Shown here piece after piece: positions 47,276 through 59,111 of a DNA stretch of 64,000 nucleotides (position 1 is the stretch's first letter; every line of letters begins with the position of its first letter). The position numbers and the translations under genes were made by a program. Below the pieces are notes generated by a model. That model was not told the DNA's origin and made no database searches. It saw only the letters and a program-made list of their open reading frames with translations. The stretch is from Enoplosus armatus (lineage: Eukaryota > Chordata > Actinopteri > Centrarchiformes > Enoplosidae), in the NCBI RefSeq assembly GCF_043641665.1, contig NC_092183.1, positions 26,861,722-26,925,721 on the forward strand, read 5' to 3'.

Positions 47276-48536
47276 CAGCACCTGGATGTTCTCCAGCTGG
47301 TATTCCAGGTCAGTCCTTTCTGTCTTCAGCAGGTCGGTCTGGTCCAGAGCGTCCTGCAGCCCCTGGGTCAGACGGAAGATGTGGGTCTTCTGGGCATCCA
47401 TCTGCTGCTGCAGCTTCTCTTGCTGTGGAGGTAACACAGCTGTCACATTGCTGTCAGATGACCTTGCCACTCACGCTTCTCCCAACTGACAGCACCAACC
47501 AAACCTTTCAGCACGGTTTGACATTTGTTACCGTCATCTTAACATGAAGATGTGCCGTAATAAGCACAAAGGAAACATTTCAACATCTACGATGTGTGCG
47601 TAACGCAAAGGAAAACGACAGCAATCACACTGGCATACGTGTGAAACTCCAGAATGTACCTCCTCCAGCAGCCTCTGCTTCAGATCCCTCTCGCTCTCCA
47701 GCTTTTGCTGCAGACTGCGGGCGTTCATCTCCAGCATGGCATGCTTCTTCTCCAGATCATTCAACTGAGAACAGACAGCAGCAAGAGCCTGCTGTAACAT
47801 GTGCGCAGCAACTAAAAAGTCAAATGCGTATTCGACAGTGTGGAAATGCTCACAGTGTCGGCGAGGCTCTCAGCTTTGAGTTTCTGGTCTTTGAGGGCCT
47901 GCTGCAGGGCCAGGATCTCAGCTTTGTGCTCCTTAACTGCCTGCTCCACAGCCTGGCGAGACTCAGAGTTGCGCTGCTCTGAACGAAGCCTAGAGCATTC
48001 AGAAAACCATTATACACATTTTAAGTGTCTTCCAGTTCAGCTATGATGTACAGTTGTTATTGGAATAAAAAAAAAAATCCAGTTTCATGTACCCGTGTGT
48101 ATATGCATGTATTTCTACATGGTTTCAAAGCAGAGAGTCTACAGTTCTTCTAGGGGGTTAGTTCAGAGTAAAGGCTTGGGTTTACAGTTAAAGGAAAACA
48201 CGCCTTCTAAATTCTATCTGTGTTTTGATATGCTTTTTGTGTACCCAGTTCTCATCACCCGCCCCGCCTACACCGAGTCCGAAAATAATTTCATATATTT
48301 CCCAGAATACCTTTTGACGAACCCTAGAGAATATGCCCAAACCTGTTGCATTCAGTGTGTGTAGGCGGAGGGAGCCAGATCCAACAGCAACAGCAACATT
48401 CAGAGCAAAACGAGAGTTTTTATTTCCAGTCTAGAAAACAGAAACTCATAACCCTCTCTCAAAATGTAAAATGTCTTGTGGTGAAACTATATCATGGACT
48501 ACTGAAGCCTATTAATCTCAATTGTAGCTCCACTAC

Positions 48537-48584
<48 letters not shown>

Positions 48585-51500
48585 CGTAACCTGTTCTGTT
48601 TCTCCGTGTCCAGCAGTCTCTGGATCTCCCTGGTCCTCCTGTCAGCCTGGCTCTTCTCCTCCTCCAGCGTGGCCCTCCAGGCGTCCCACTGTCTCTCCTT
48701 CTCCAGCAGCTCGTCGTTCAGGGTCTCCAGCTCCAGGACCTGCTCCTCCAGCATGGTGCATGTGGTCTTCAGTGTCTCGAGGTTCTGGTACGGAACAGGA
48801 TTTAGATTAGAAATACCTCGGTTTGATAACCAAACTGCAACTCTGGGAGGCAGTGACAGAGTGCTTGTGGTCCCACAGCTTGGGGTTTTAGTAGTAGAAG
48901 TATTCAGACCCTTTGCCTACGTAAAAGTAGCCCTAATTTAAAAATACATGTAATACTGGAGTATTATTATCTAAAGGTACTTTAAGTGTGTCAAAAGTAA
49001 AAGTCCTCACAGTGCAGGAAAATGACCCCTGTCAGTATATTATTATATTATCTTATTTTATCTTTATTGGTGGTGCTGCTGGCCGACAGGGAGCTCATTT
49101 TAACTATGTTACATACTGTTGGGTAGTTGATCTCTCACAATTCATCGTGTTTGGAAATTACGTATGTTTTGTGTGTAAAATCTACGTGTTTGTAAAATGT
49201 GCAAAGTAACTAGTAACTATAGCGGTCAAAAGTAAATGTAGTCGAGTAAAAAGTGCAATGCTTCTCTCTGAAATGTAGTTGAGTAAGAAAGCATATACTG
49301 TACATGTAAAGGAAGTACTCATGTGAAGTTCAAGTACCTTACGATTACTGTACTTAGGTACATTGAGTAAACATACTTAGTCACTGTAAGCTTAGTCTTC
49401 TCTCCAGGATTATAACCTGCTGCAGTAGCGCAAGGAAGACTCGGGGCCCCGCAAGGGAAGTTTCAGCACGGCAAAATTCAATGCACATAAAACAGAAGCT
49501 CCAAAATGACATTACGCAAAGACGAGATGTCCACTCCCTGGCCTTTCTCCCACCAGAGCCCGTTGGTCACAGGCCATTATGCAGAAAGGAGACAGGAACC
49601 TCTTTCTTTCCATGTCAGACATGGAATTCAAGCCGCCACGGCACTTCCACACACAGGCTTACGAGGTGCATTTGACGGCAGCCTCAACAGCATCCCAGGA
49701 GTTTGACAACTGACTGACCATGTGAATGACCTTCGGTTTAAATAATAACCCCAAAACTGCATTAAAAAATAAACAGCACCAGTGCTCTGTGGAGTTATTT
49801 ACACGCCATGTTTGGAGCGGTTTTCTATGTTATTCCCAGGGCCTACACAAAGCGCTGTGTTTCTGTCTTCGAACGCACTGCTTGAGACAAAGCACGGGGG
49901 AGACAAATATAGCCTGCGCTGGTGCTGCAGCAACACCAAGGCCCTCTGAAGTCCAACGCTTCCACAGCTGACACGACCTGGGAGTGATGGGGATGACACA
50001 TCCCTCCCACACGCCACCCCATCCCTCGTCTATGACTTCCATCGCTGGTTACACAACCGGCAGGACCGAGAGCGCTGCTGGACACCCACACACGCATCCT
50101 CCCACAGGGGCTGCGCACACACATCACACAGCCTCCTCTCTCTCTCTCTCTCGCTGCATCCAGAGTACAGCACATAACAATACTGAGATATTCCCAGGGT
50201 TTCTCTTGCCTGATTTACACTTAACACTGTCAGAGCCGGGAGAGATGTCTAGGTCACCTGTCAAAGGTAGTGTGGAGATATCACATAATGCGAGTAAGTG
50301 AAAACCTGGTGTCTGACTGGCTGTGAGTGGGAAGTGGGCAGGGGGAAGGGACCTGCACTAGAGGAAGGAGTACAACTGTCTAAGAAAACAGAAAACTGTT
50401 GGGGTTTTTTTGCTTGTTTTTTTGTTGTTGTTGTTGTTGTTGTTGCAAAGTTTTCAACTAATGACAGCTGATATTTTGTGGTAATTTCATGCAGAAATAT
50501 GAAAACTACTAGACTGCAGTGGAGACATGTTGTCATGCTCAGTGGTAAGCACTGTGGCTGTAAAGAGCTGGGCTCAAAAGTCAGCTGTTCGATTGTTTGG
50601 GTGTTTACTTGGTGATCTAGCGACCCGTCCCAGTTATGACAGAGGATGAACGGATGTTTCTCTGTTCAAATAAAAGCAGCACTAACAGGAGCACTGCGTG
50701 TGGAATCTGATCAAAACGTCCCATTACAAGCCATTTCCTGCGGAGTTTTCTTCTGTTACTCACCAAGACACACGTGTGTGTTCTGGGGTCCAACCAAGGT
50801 GTTCAATGCACTCCTCATAAAACCTTTGCAAAAGCAGATCTTTTTGCTCATTTTGAAACCTGCACTGTTTACATTCATGTCTGCTTGCCAGCAGTCTCCT
50901 CCGCTTTGCTGTGTTTCTTGGTGCATTAGCGCCACCTGTAGGTCAGTTGAATAGTGTGGGACTGTGTAGCAGGTGAAAACAGTTTGACAACATGACTGGC
51001 TCAAAACTGATTTTTAATGAGAGACCAGCATCAGTCAATTCAATACAACGTACCAGTTTTGCATAACTGAGCACTGCCTGTCCACCTGACTTGCCTTTCT
51101 TTGGACTGCTGAAAGGAACCCACATGAGCAGGGAAATGACATGTAGCAGCCAGGTACCTGCTTCTGGTTGTTTAGGTGCATTTCGCGGTCGGCAACCTCC
51201 CGACGCAGCCTGTCCACATCCTGGCTGAGCTGCAGCCGGTCTTCTCTCTCGTCAGAGGCCTCGTCCAGCTGCTTGGACAGGTAGAAGTTCTGGCGGTTCA
51301 GCTCGGCGTTCTCCTGGGTCAGCGTGGTCAGCTGCTCCTCCAGATCTGTGATCACCTGCAGGAAGTCAACAGGACACTCAGACTGGCAGTTTGAAGAGAG
51401 GACGATATACAGAGTAGGTGCTCTGCACCCAAAGTACATCAACCAAGCAACAAACAACTGCTAATAAACTAGAATAATAATAAAATACATCCTTTTCTTT

Positions 51501-54500
51501 ATTCTTGTTGACACACAGACTGTGTAAAAGGGTCTGGAAAAGGTCTCTATTGTACTGTTGTGTACTCAGTGTACACAATAAATGTACATCACGTTCATTT
51601 CACAACGTACACGTATGAAAAGGCCAGGCTAACATTGTGCATAAAGGCACAGCATTGTGCACGTTATTGCTCATCCACACAAAAAACACTTGACCTAACA
51701 CCCCACACAGTCTAAACTCTGCTGCTGCATTATTACATGATGCAGATATCTGGGTTAGTGATATAATGCAGTAATCATTTTGGCATGATATCGAGGCTAC
51801 TTGTTTTGGAGCGAGGAAGCAGGCTAATCATTTCATCAGCATCAGTCTGTTCCCTTAATCAGCCGTGACTGCTGTGCTCGCTGTAGGGAAATGAGGGTTA
51901 GAGGCTGGTAAGGCCGCCTGTTAAGAGCTCCTTATTTTCAGCTCTCATGGGAACACCACACCACGCAGAACTTCCAGGTGGCACGGGGAAGGGGGGGGGG
52001 GCAAAGCTTTTAAGTACATAAATTAGCTGTCTGTTCTGTCCTGACTCAGTGCTTCTGCTCCCCCGAGGCACGGGGACTGACAGCAGCAACTAAATACTTA
52101 AGGCGGGGCGAGGAAGTCAACGCTGGAATAGATGCAGTGGTGATCTGGCAAGCCTCTATGTTTACTCCACTTGCCTGTCACCCCCATCTATAGAGCGACT
52201 TGCAGACCTGAAGTAAATCACATCCGGGGCTTTGCATCCTCAACATCGCTGAATACAATTTGCTCAATACTATTTGTGAATGCTGTGGGAGTGCAGCAAA
52301 TAAAAAGCTCAGTTAAAGAGGCGCTAAATCAGTCCCACGGTTTCCTTGACTAAAATGAACGTGACGTTTACTGTACAGTGATGGTACAAAATAAAGAGGA
52401 ACATCTGCTCTCTCCAATGTAACCACTTCTTAGTGAAATCATTGCTACCTAGATATGTGTGACTGATGTGGATAAAACTGCAGTATATATAGATGTAATG
52501 GTAGTTCAAAATGTATGGATGAAATAACCAGATGGAAATGTCTTTTGACTAATGCTCATTGATTTACATTTCCCATAATGGTCAAATACAACTAAAGATA
52601 TTGAAAGGATAGCTCCCTCAGTAGAAACAGTATGATCAAATCTCTCTACATCTGTCATATAGCCAGATTCTAATGTTAGCTCTGTGAAGATAGGATCTAA
52701 GCAGGAAGAATGAGCTAAGAACCTACTGACAGCGTCAGTATTTCTACAGTCTTACCAGCAGTCAGCAAATTGACTGCAGTCTGTTGATTGTGGGATGTTT
52801 TGTGAGCAAAGTTGACCTTTTTGGCCTGATGATGGCACGGGAGGAAAGCTGTGTCCCACATGGAAAGAGTCCATCCTTTGAGGGGACAGGAGTGTGCTCA
52901 GTATATTTAGAGCAAATTGACACTTTAGAGTTTGATATGTCTGTCTGTGCAAATGGAAATAAAGGCCTGGTGTTGCTGTTGGTGCTGGGTTAGATGGAGC
53001 ACGTACTGAATTTACTGACAATTTGCCCCGTAGTTGTCAAGATATGTTCCTCCAGTCCAAAGTGTTCAACGGAAAGACCAACGGACAGACCAACATCGCA
53101 GGGCTTAGCAGGGCAAAAGAATAGAGTGGCATTTCGAGCTCTGCTTGTTGCAGAATTTGGCTGTGCTCGCCTGAACATGGGCCAGCTGAATCTATGGACA
53201 GTGCTTACTGAACAGTTTGCGAGTGGGAGGATCGCAAAAGTAGGGCAATGGGATAAAGGAAGACCATGATGGTCTCAGTGTTTATTCAAGGTACATGAAT
53301 TTGAAGGCACTGAAACCCCTTAAATATGACAGCATGTTGCTCTTAAGGTCAGTGGGACACCAGGGCTCCACAGTAACACCATCCCATGTTGGATCGCCAC
53401 ATTAAGATGTATAAAAAGGTGGCTGCTATGGAGCAGTAGTTTCTTGAAGCATCATTAGTGGGTTGGCTTCACATGATGCCTCATTATCAGAAGCTCTGGT
53501 GACAAGATGCTGTGAATGTTGTGAAAGAGAGAGAGGACATAAATATCTCTGCACACATGGAAAGGAAAATGATCAAACGATGACAAATTTCAAGCTCCAA
53601 CTTAGTGTGTTAACTAAACCGCGGTCTGCAAGAGCGGCAAACAAAAAGAACTGTTCCAGCAGGTTTGGGAACAGTAGCTCATTCAGTTGTTAACGTGCAC
53701 AATGGGATCACAGAGAGCAGTTCAACTGAGAATGAATTGACCAACAATGTAAAAATTGGTGCCTAACAACAGCAATTCTCACTTTGACCATTGACACAAT
53801 GCTTTGGGACAGCTTTGAAAACATCCTACTTTTCACCAGCCGGCAGATGACGTAAATAGAAGCAGTTACAATTGTTATTTCCACAAAAAGGACCGCAAAA
53901 AGGAAGAGTGTGATGAAATGGAGAGTAGAAGGGAAATATGTTTTTTTAAATGAAGCCCAAGAATGGCAGAAACACATATGGGCCGACACATTCTGGACAC
54001 TTTAGGTTGCTAGTTATGTGTGATGATGTGTGATGATTCAGCTGGCGTTTGGTGTCAGAAGAGCTATTCTATTCCTGGAAAGAGTGAAAGAGCAAAAAGA
54101 AAACGAGAACAAAGGGAGAGGAGTGAACAGCTTACCGCACAGCTGTCTCTCAAAGCATCAAACTTGCGCTGTATCTCATCTCTGTGTGCCTGGCAGGTAT
54201 GACACGAGGAGACAGAGACAGATTTCACTGAATTATATAACATCAAAGGAGACATGGTCTTCAGAACTCCTCTACTCTACTCCCTCCCTCTCTCTCTCTC
54301 TCTCACTCTGAGCACAGTGATCTCCTCCTCAGCCTCTGCAGTGGTGTCCTCCAGCTCACTCTTGGCCTGCTGCAGTTGGCTCTCCAGAGCGTGGCGCGCC
54401 GCCTGCAGGTTGCTGATCTGGGATTCGCGCTCCTGCAGGGACAGGGTCAGCTCTGTCACCTGGCGCTTAATCTCCAGCTTCTGCTCCTCATGCTCCAGCC

Positions 54501-57500
54501 CGATCTGCAAGGGGAGACGGAAAATGGAGCCATCCAGGGTGAGGGAGGAGGAGGAGGAGGAGGCGGAGGAGGAGGAGGAAGTGATTCACTGACACTTCAC
54601 CTCGTCCGACTCCGCCTCGATCCGTTGTGCTGCTCTCCTCCGTCACGTCTGAATTCAAAATAGCAATAGCAATGTAATAACACATCTGCACTGAGGCAAT
54701 AAGGTTGTTGATCAATCAATCCAGATGTGGATTTATAGCCCATAAAACCTTTCTGAAGTATTGTATAGTAGAACATTTCAAAATAAAAGTCTCTCACTCA
54801 AGCGAGCGGCTAGAGCCTATATATGTAATCATTTAACAAACGTTTTATGTGCTGCATCTGCTTCCACGTGGGGTCATGATGCACTATGATTATTTCCTCA
54901 ACATATATTCAGGAGAGCAATTACACACAGGTGTGTTTCCACTATTTGGAGCCAGATAAGTACAGACGGAAGAGGCCTAGTGCTCAGCTCTATCTATCTA
55001 ACATATGAAGGTTATGTGTTACGCTCAGAGACGCAGATTCTTTGTGTAAATACTCTCTGGTCAGAAAGCCTGTATTCACACGCTCTCCCAGTAATACCCC
55101 CTCACCTCTCGAAGCCTGGTCTCCAGCTCCAGCACACGGCCCTTGTTGCTCTGCTCCTGCTGACTCATTTTCTCGAGATGCTCCTCCAGTTTGGCATTCT
55201 GGGCCTCCAACTTCCCAGCCTGCGACTCCAAGTAGAACTTCTGCTGGCGAAGCTCTGAGATCATCTCCTCCTGGGCTTTCCTGCCAAGACCACACAGATA
55301 GCATGAGTGCAAACAGTTTAACAGGAGGCAATGCAGCCTGGTATATATATATATATAGCCCGGGATGTTTTATTTGCTCCGGCGAATGCGTCTGGCCCCC
55401 TCCCATTCAGACAGATTTCTATCCATCCTGATTCTGGTTCAGGCCAATCACAACCGTTTATCTAATATGGGGTGGGTTTCAGCGCAGTGGAGGCATTTAA
55501 CAACCAAGATGGCGGCCGCTGATGTGGAACGTTCCGAACCTGCAATGGGTCAGTATTGAAGGAACTGGACGGTAGTTCAGGTTACGTACAAATGGCAAGT
55601 GTTGACTTCTAAATCGTGTCATGCCAAACGTCTGTGTATTATGTTGAACTAGAAGCCATTTGAATTGGATGTTGGAGGTAGCTACCTGACGTAGCAGCCT
55701 ACTGCTACGCCACACGTTCCGTTGCTCTGATTGTAACCAGCCTCTTGCCCTTCATCTTATGCCATTAGGACTGAAGCAAATATTGCACTTGGGACAATCA
55801 ACTAAAGGCCACAGCTGGATGGAGATTTGGAGAAATTTGGAAGTTGTTCTAATGCTTTTAATTGCTGTCAAACAGAATAACATTGTTTTGTGTATCAGTA
55901 CTTACATGTTTTTCTGGGTGTAGATGCTGCTGTTGGCAGCCAGCTTGTTGGCCTCAGACAGCTCAGCGATTCTCTGCTCCAGGCTGTTCATCTTTGAGTC
56001 CATGGCATTTATGGTCTGAATAGAGATCGTAGACAGTGTAGCTTGTGTTTTAATTAAACATTCAGTTAGATTTTCGCATCATCGGCTTTATCTGGGATCA
56101 GATCATGGCTCATTATTTTTGTGCTCTACACTAACCCACCCGAGATGATTCCAAACAAGAAATCTATGTCAGTGTGATAGGTGTTAAAATACTAAAATAG
56201 TGTCGCCGCCAAGCTGGTCAGTTCTTACCGCCTTCTGCTCACTGATGATGCTGCACTTCTCCTGCACCTCCTCCTCATATTTGCTCTGACTGGACTCCAG
56301 CATCTCCTTATCAGCCATGTCCGCCTTCATCTGGGCCTCCAACACCTGCTCAATGCCAGGCAGCCCACAGAACCATAACCAGGATATCACTTAACAGGAC
56401 AGAGAATGTGAAGATGACATACTGCAGATCTCCCGAGCATCAAGCACACCCACAACTCAACCTCAAGCATGGCCCGCCAAACATGGCGCAGAGCACGTCA
56501 GGGTAAACCTGCCTGCAGTTTTACAAAGTGCCAAAGAATCTGGGAGTTCTGAGATTTTACCTTTATCTTGTCTTCATAGAGCTTCTCCTTCTGCTTCAGA
56601 TGGGTCTCCAACCGCTGGGCTGTGGCTTGGGTCTCTCGCAGATTCTCCTCCAGCGCCTACACACACACACACACACGCAAATATGTTATGTTAGTGATGC
56701 TTCCTGTTGGCCATTTTATGTAGTAACTCAGCTGCAGCTCGCCTTTGTCACTATGGATGTAGGAAGCAAGCAGGTGTTAATACGCGTGAGACACAGTGTC
56801 ATCCATGTCAATGAGGTCAACCCGACCGTCTCTCAGGAGCCACTCTTTGTTGACCTTTTTCGCTGGAAACGCACACGTGGAACTAACACACAGCACTCAA
56901 GCCCTGGAACTGACACACCTACTACCTGCATATTCAGACCTGGGATCAGGTTGAAGCTGGGCATAGGTGTGCAGGGGATTAAGTGACGTGACCAAACTCT
57001 ATGGACTAATAACAATCATAATTTGTATAATTATATATAGAGTGATTCGTATACTTGGCCCTACCCTAATGTGTCACACAAACACAGTTGGAACACGCCC
57101 ATAATCAGGTAAACTAATTGAAAGCACTTGTGTGGGTGTATCATGGTATAAGGGCTTTGAAATGAGACGTGATGCTACTTATTGTACGGGGTAACTTTGT
57201 GCATATAGAAATAACATCCAGTTCATCCATAAAGGTAGTGAATGATAAGAGGGAGGTTTTTCAGAAATATTATGTAAAATAGCACTTCCTCTGCAACGAT
57301 GACAATGAGCTATGTTTATCTCACACCTCCTCCGATTATTTTAGCTCCGCACACGTGGTGAAAGGTGGGTTACCAGAATCTTATCCGCCATCTGCTGAAT
57401 CTGCTGGGCCTTGCTCTGGGCCTCGTCCTTCAGCTTGGTCTCGCGGCGCTCGACAATCTCCAGCCTTTTCACCTGGTTCTCCAGAGTCTTCCTGCCATCC

Positions 57501-57502
57501 TG

Positions 57503-57549
<47 letters not shown>

Positions 57550-59075
57550 GCGTTAAAGGGCGTACAGAATGTTTCTTTTAGTTTTTAAATTGCAATCTCA
57601 GGGCAAAAGATCCACAGTCCACAGTCAATCATAGCACACTCTGTAGAAATGCTAAGTAGACTTAAGATTTCCACTTCAAGGAAGAATTGATGATGCACTG
57701 CAGCAACCGCATCCGTTTGGCTTGTTAGTAATGCACCTCTGCAATGTTTATATCTCATTATTCCAAGTTCCCCACAATGGTTCCAAAGAGCCCATTTGCA
57801 TTCATGTGTGATGGTGTGAGAGGTCTTCGGAGCTGTGTAAATTTGACCATATTTGCGTTTTCTTTCCTCTGACGCTCCTTTCCAAATGAACCTATGCTAA
57901 TGACCAAATTAACATGTCTAGTGCTTGATGTGAAGTCAATAACAACCCCTTGCAAAAATCAAGTATATGTAACTGTAGACACGAGCAGGAATGAATACAT
58001 AATGTATACACACACGTATATCTACAGCAGCATCATATTAAAGACGACTGTGTGAGGCCACCGTGCAGTTCTGACCTATAAACAAACAAAGGGTTTCTGA
58101 GACAGATACTTATGAGACAATGATGAAGATGATGAAAGGTTTGCCTGCTTGTATCTGCACTCTTGCACACTAACTGAAACCTGCACACTTTTCCTATATC
58201 TGTTTAGCAGAAACTTGATTTAAAGAGTAATTTAAAGGGTCCAAGAAGCAGATCCAATAGCAAAAACAAAACACTGGAGCTCATAAGAGTGTTAAGTTAC
58301 TGAAGTGCAGTGAAATAAAAAAATGCACCATTATTAAAAGGCATTTCCACAGCTATGGATCTTTTCTTTTTGTTAAATCTAATATGTATGAATGTTAAGG
58401 CATTCACAATGTACCCAGTGAATTTGGCCTGTTTAACAGTTTATCTGCATTACAGCAGAAGCACTGAGCCGCCCGAGAACCAATTCTCGAAATGTCACAT
58501 GCAGACTGATTAGCTTCATAAGACCAGCAACAATAACTGCCTTTCTGTTCAGGACCACAGATTGTCTCCACACAATGAATACTACTTTGTTAGTCATTTG
58601 TTTTCTCAATGCATGCATCAGGACTGTACAACTTAATGCACTAAAGGCCTCATACTCTGCTGTGATGTAGGTGAAAGTCTGAGACTATGCTTGTCTGCAG
58701 AGGCGCATCAATGTTTATTTATTTCATCAGCTTTGTTTAGTTTTACCCTGTGTGCTTTAAAAAAAAATGGGACAGCGAGGTAGCTTCACAAAGCAGGAAA
58801 TACTACAAATCGCATGACATCACATAATGTCATCACAAGTGCGTTTGCTTTTCAGACTGTGCTATCTGACATGCTATCGTGCCGTCACAGCACAAGCGTT
58901 CCTCAGAAGGTGCAAAAACAACATGTTTACGAGACAACATATGGGCCCTTTGTGCTTAGCAGATACCCAAGCCAGATTTATTCATGTAACACAAGAGGTT
59001 TGTGATGGCGCGAAGCTACAAATGACAGAATAACAGGACGAAACCGGCAGGAGGCCAGGACACATATATGCTAGG

Positions 59076-59111
<36 letters not shown>

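Larger units (their letters stand above)
48785..51157 (-). other. cit: cit intron (2.4 kb) with two repeat remnants
   Basis: Contains a teleost interspersed repeat (about 48890-49390) and a tRNA-like SINE remnant (about 50533-50655). No gene. Confidence 0.65.

Noticed and set aside
50533..50655. Functional tRNA gene
   Set aside because: A- and B-box-like words only; no cloverleaf pairing, so a SINE remnant is more likely.
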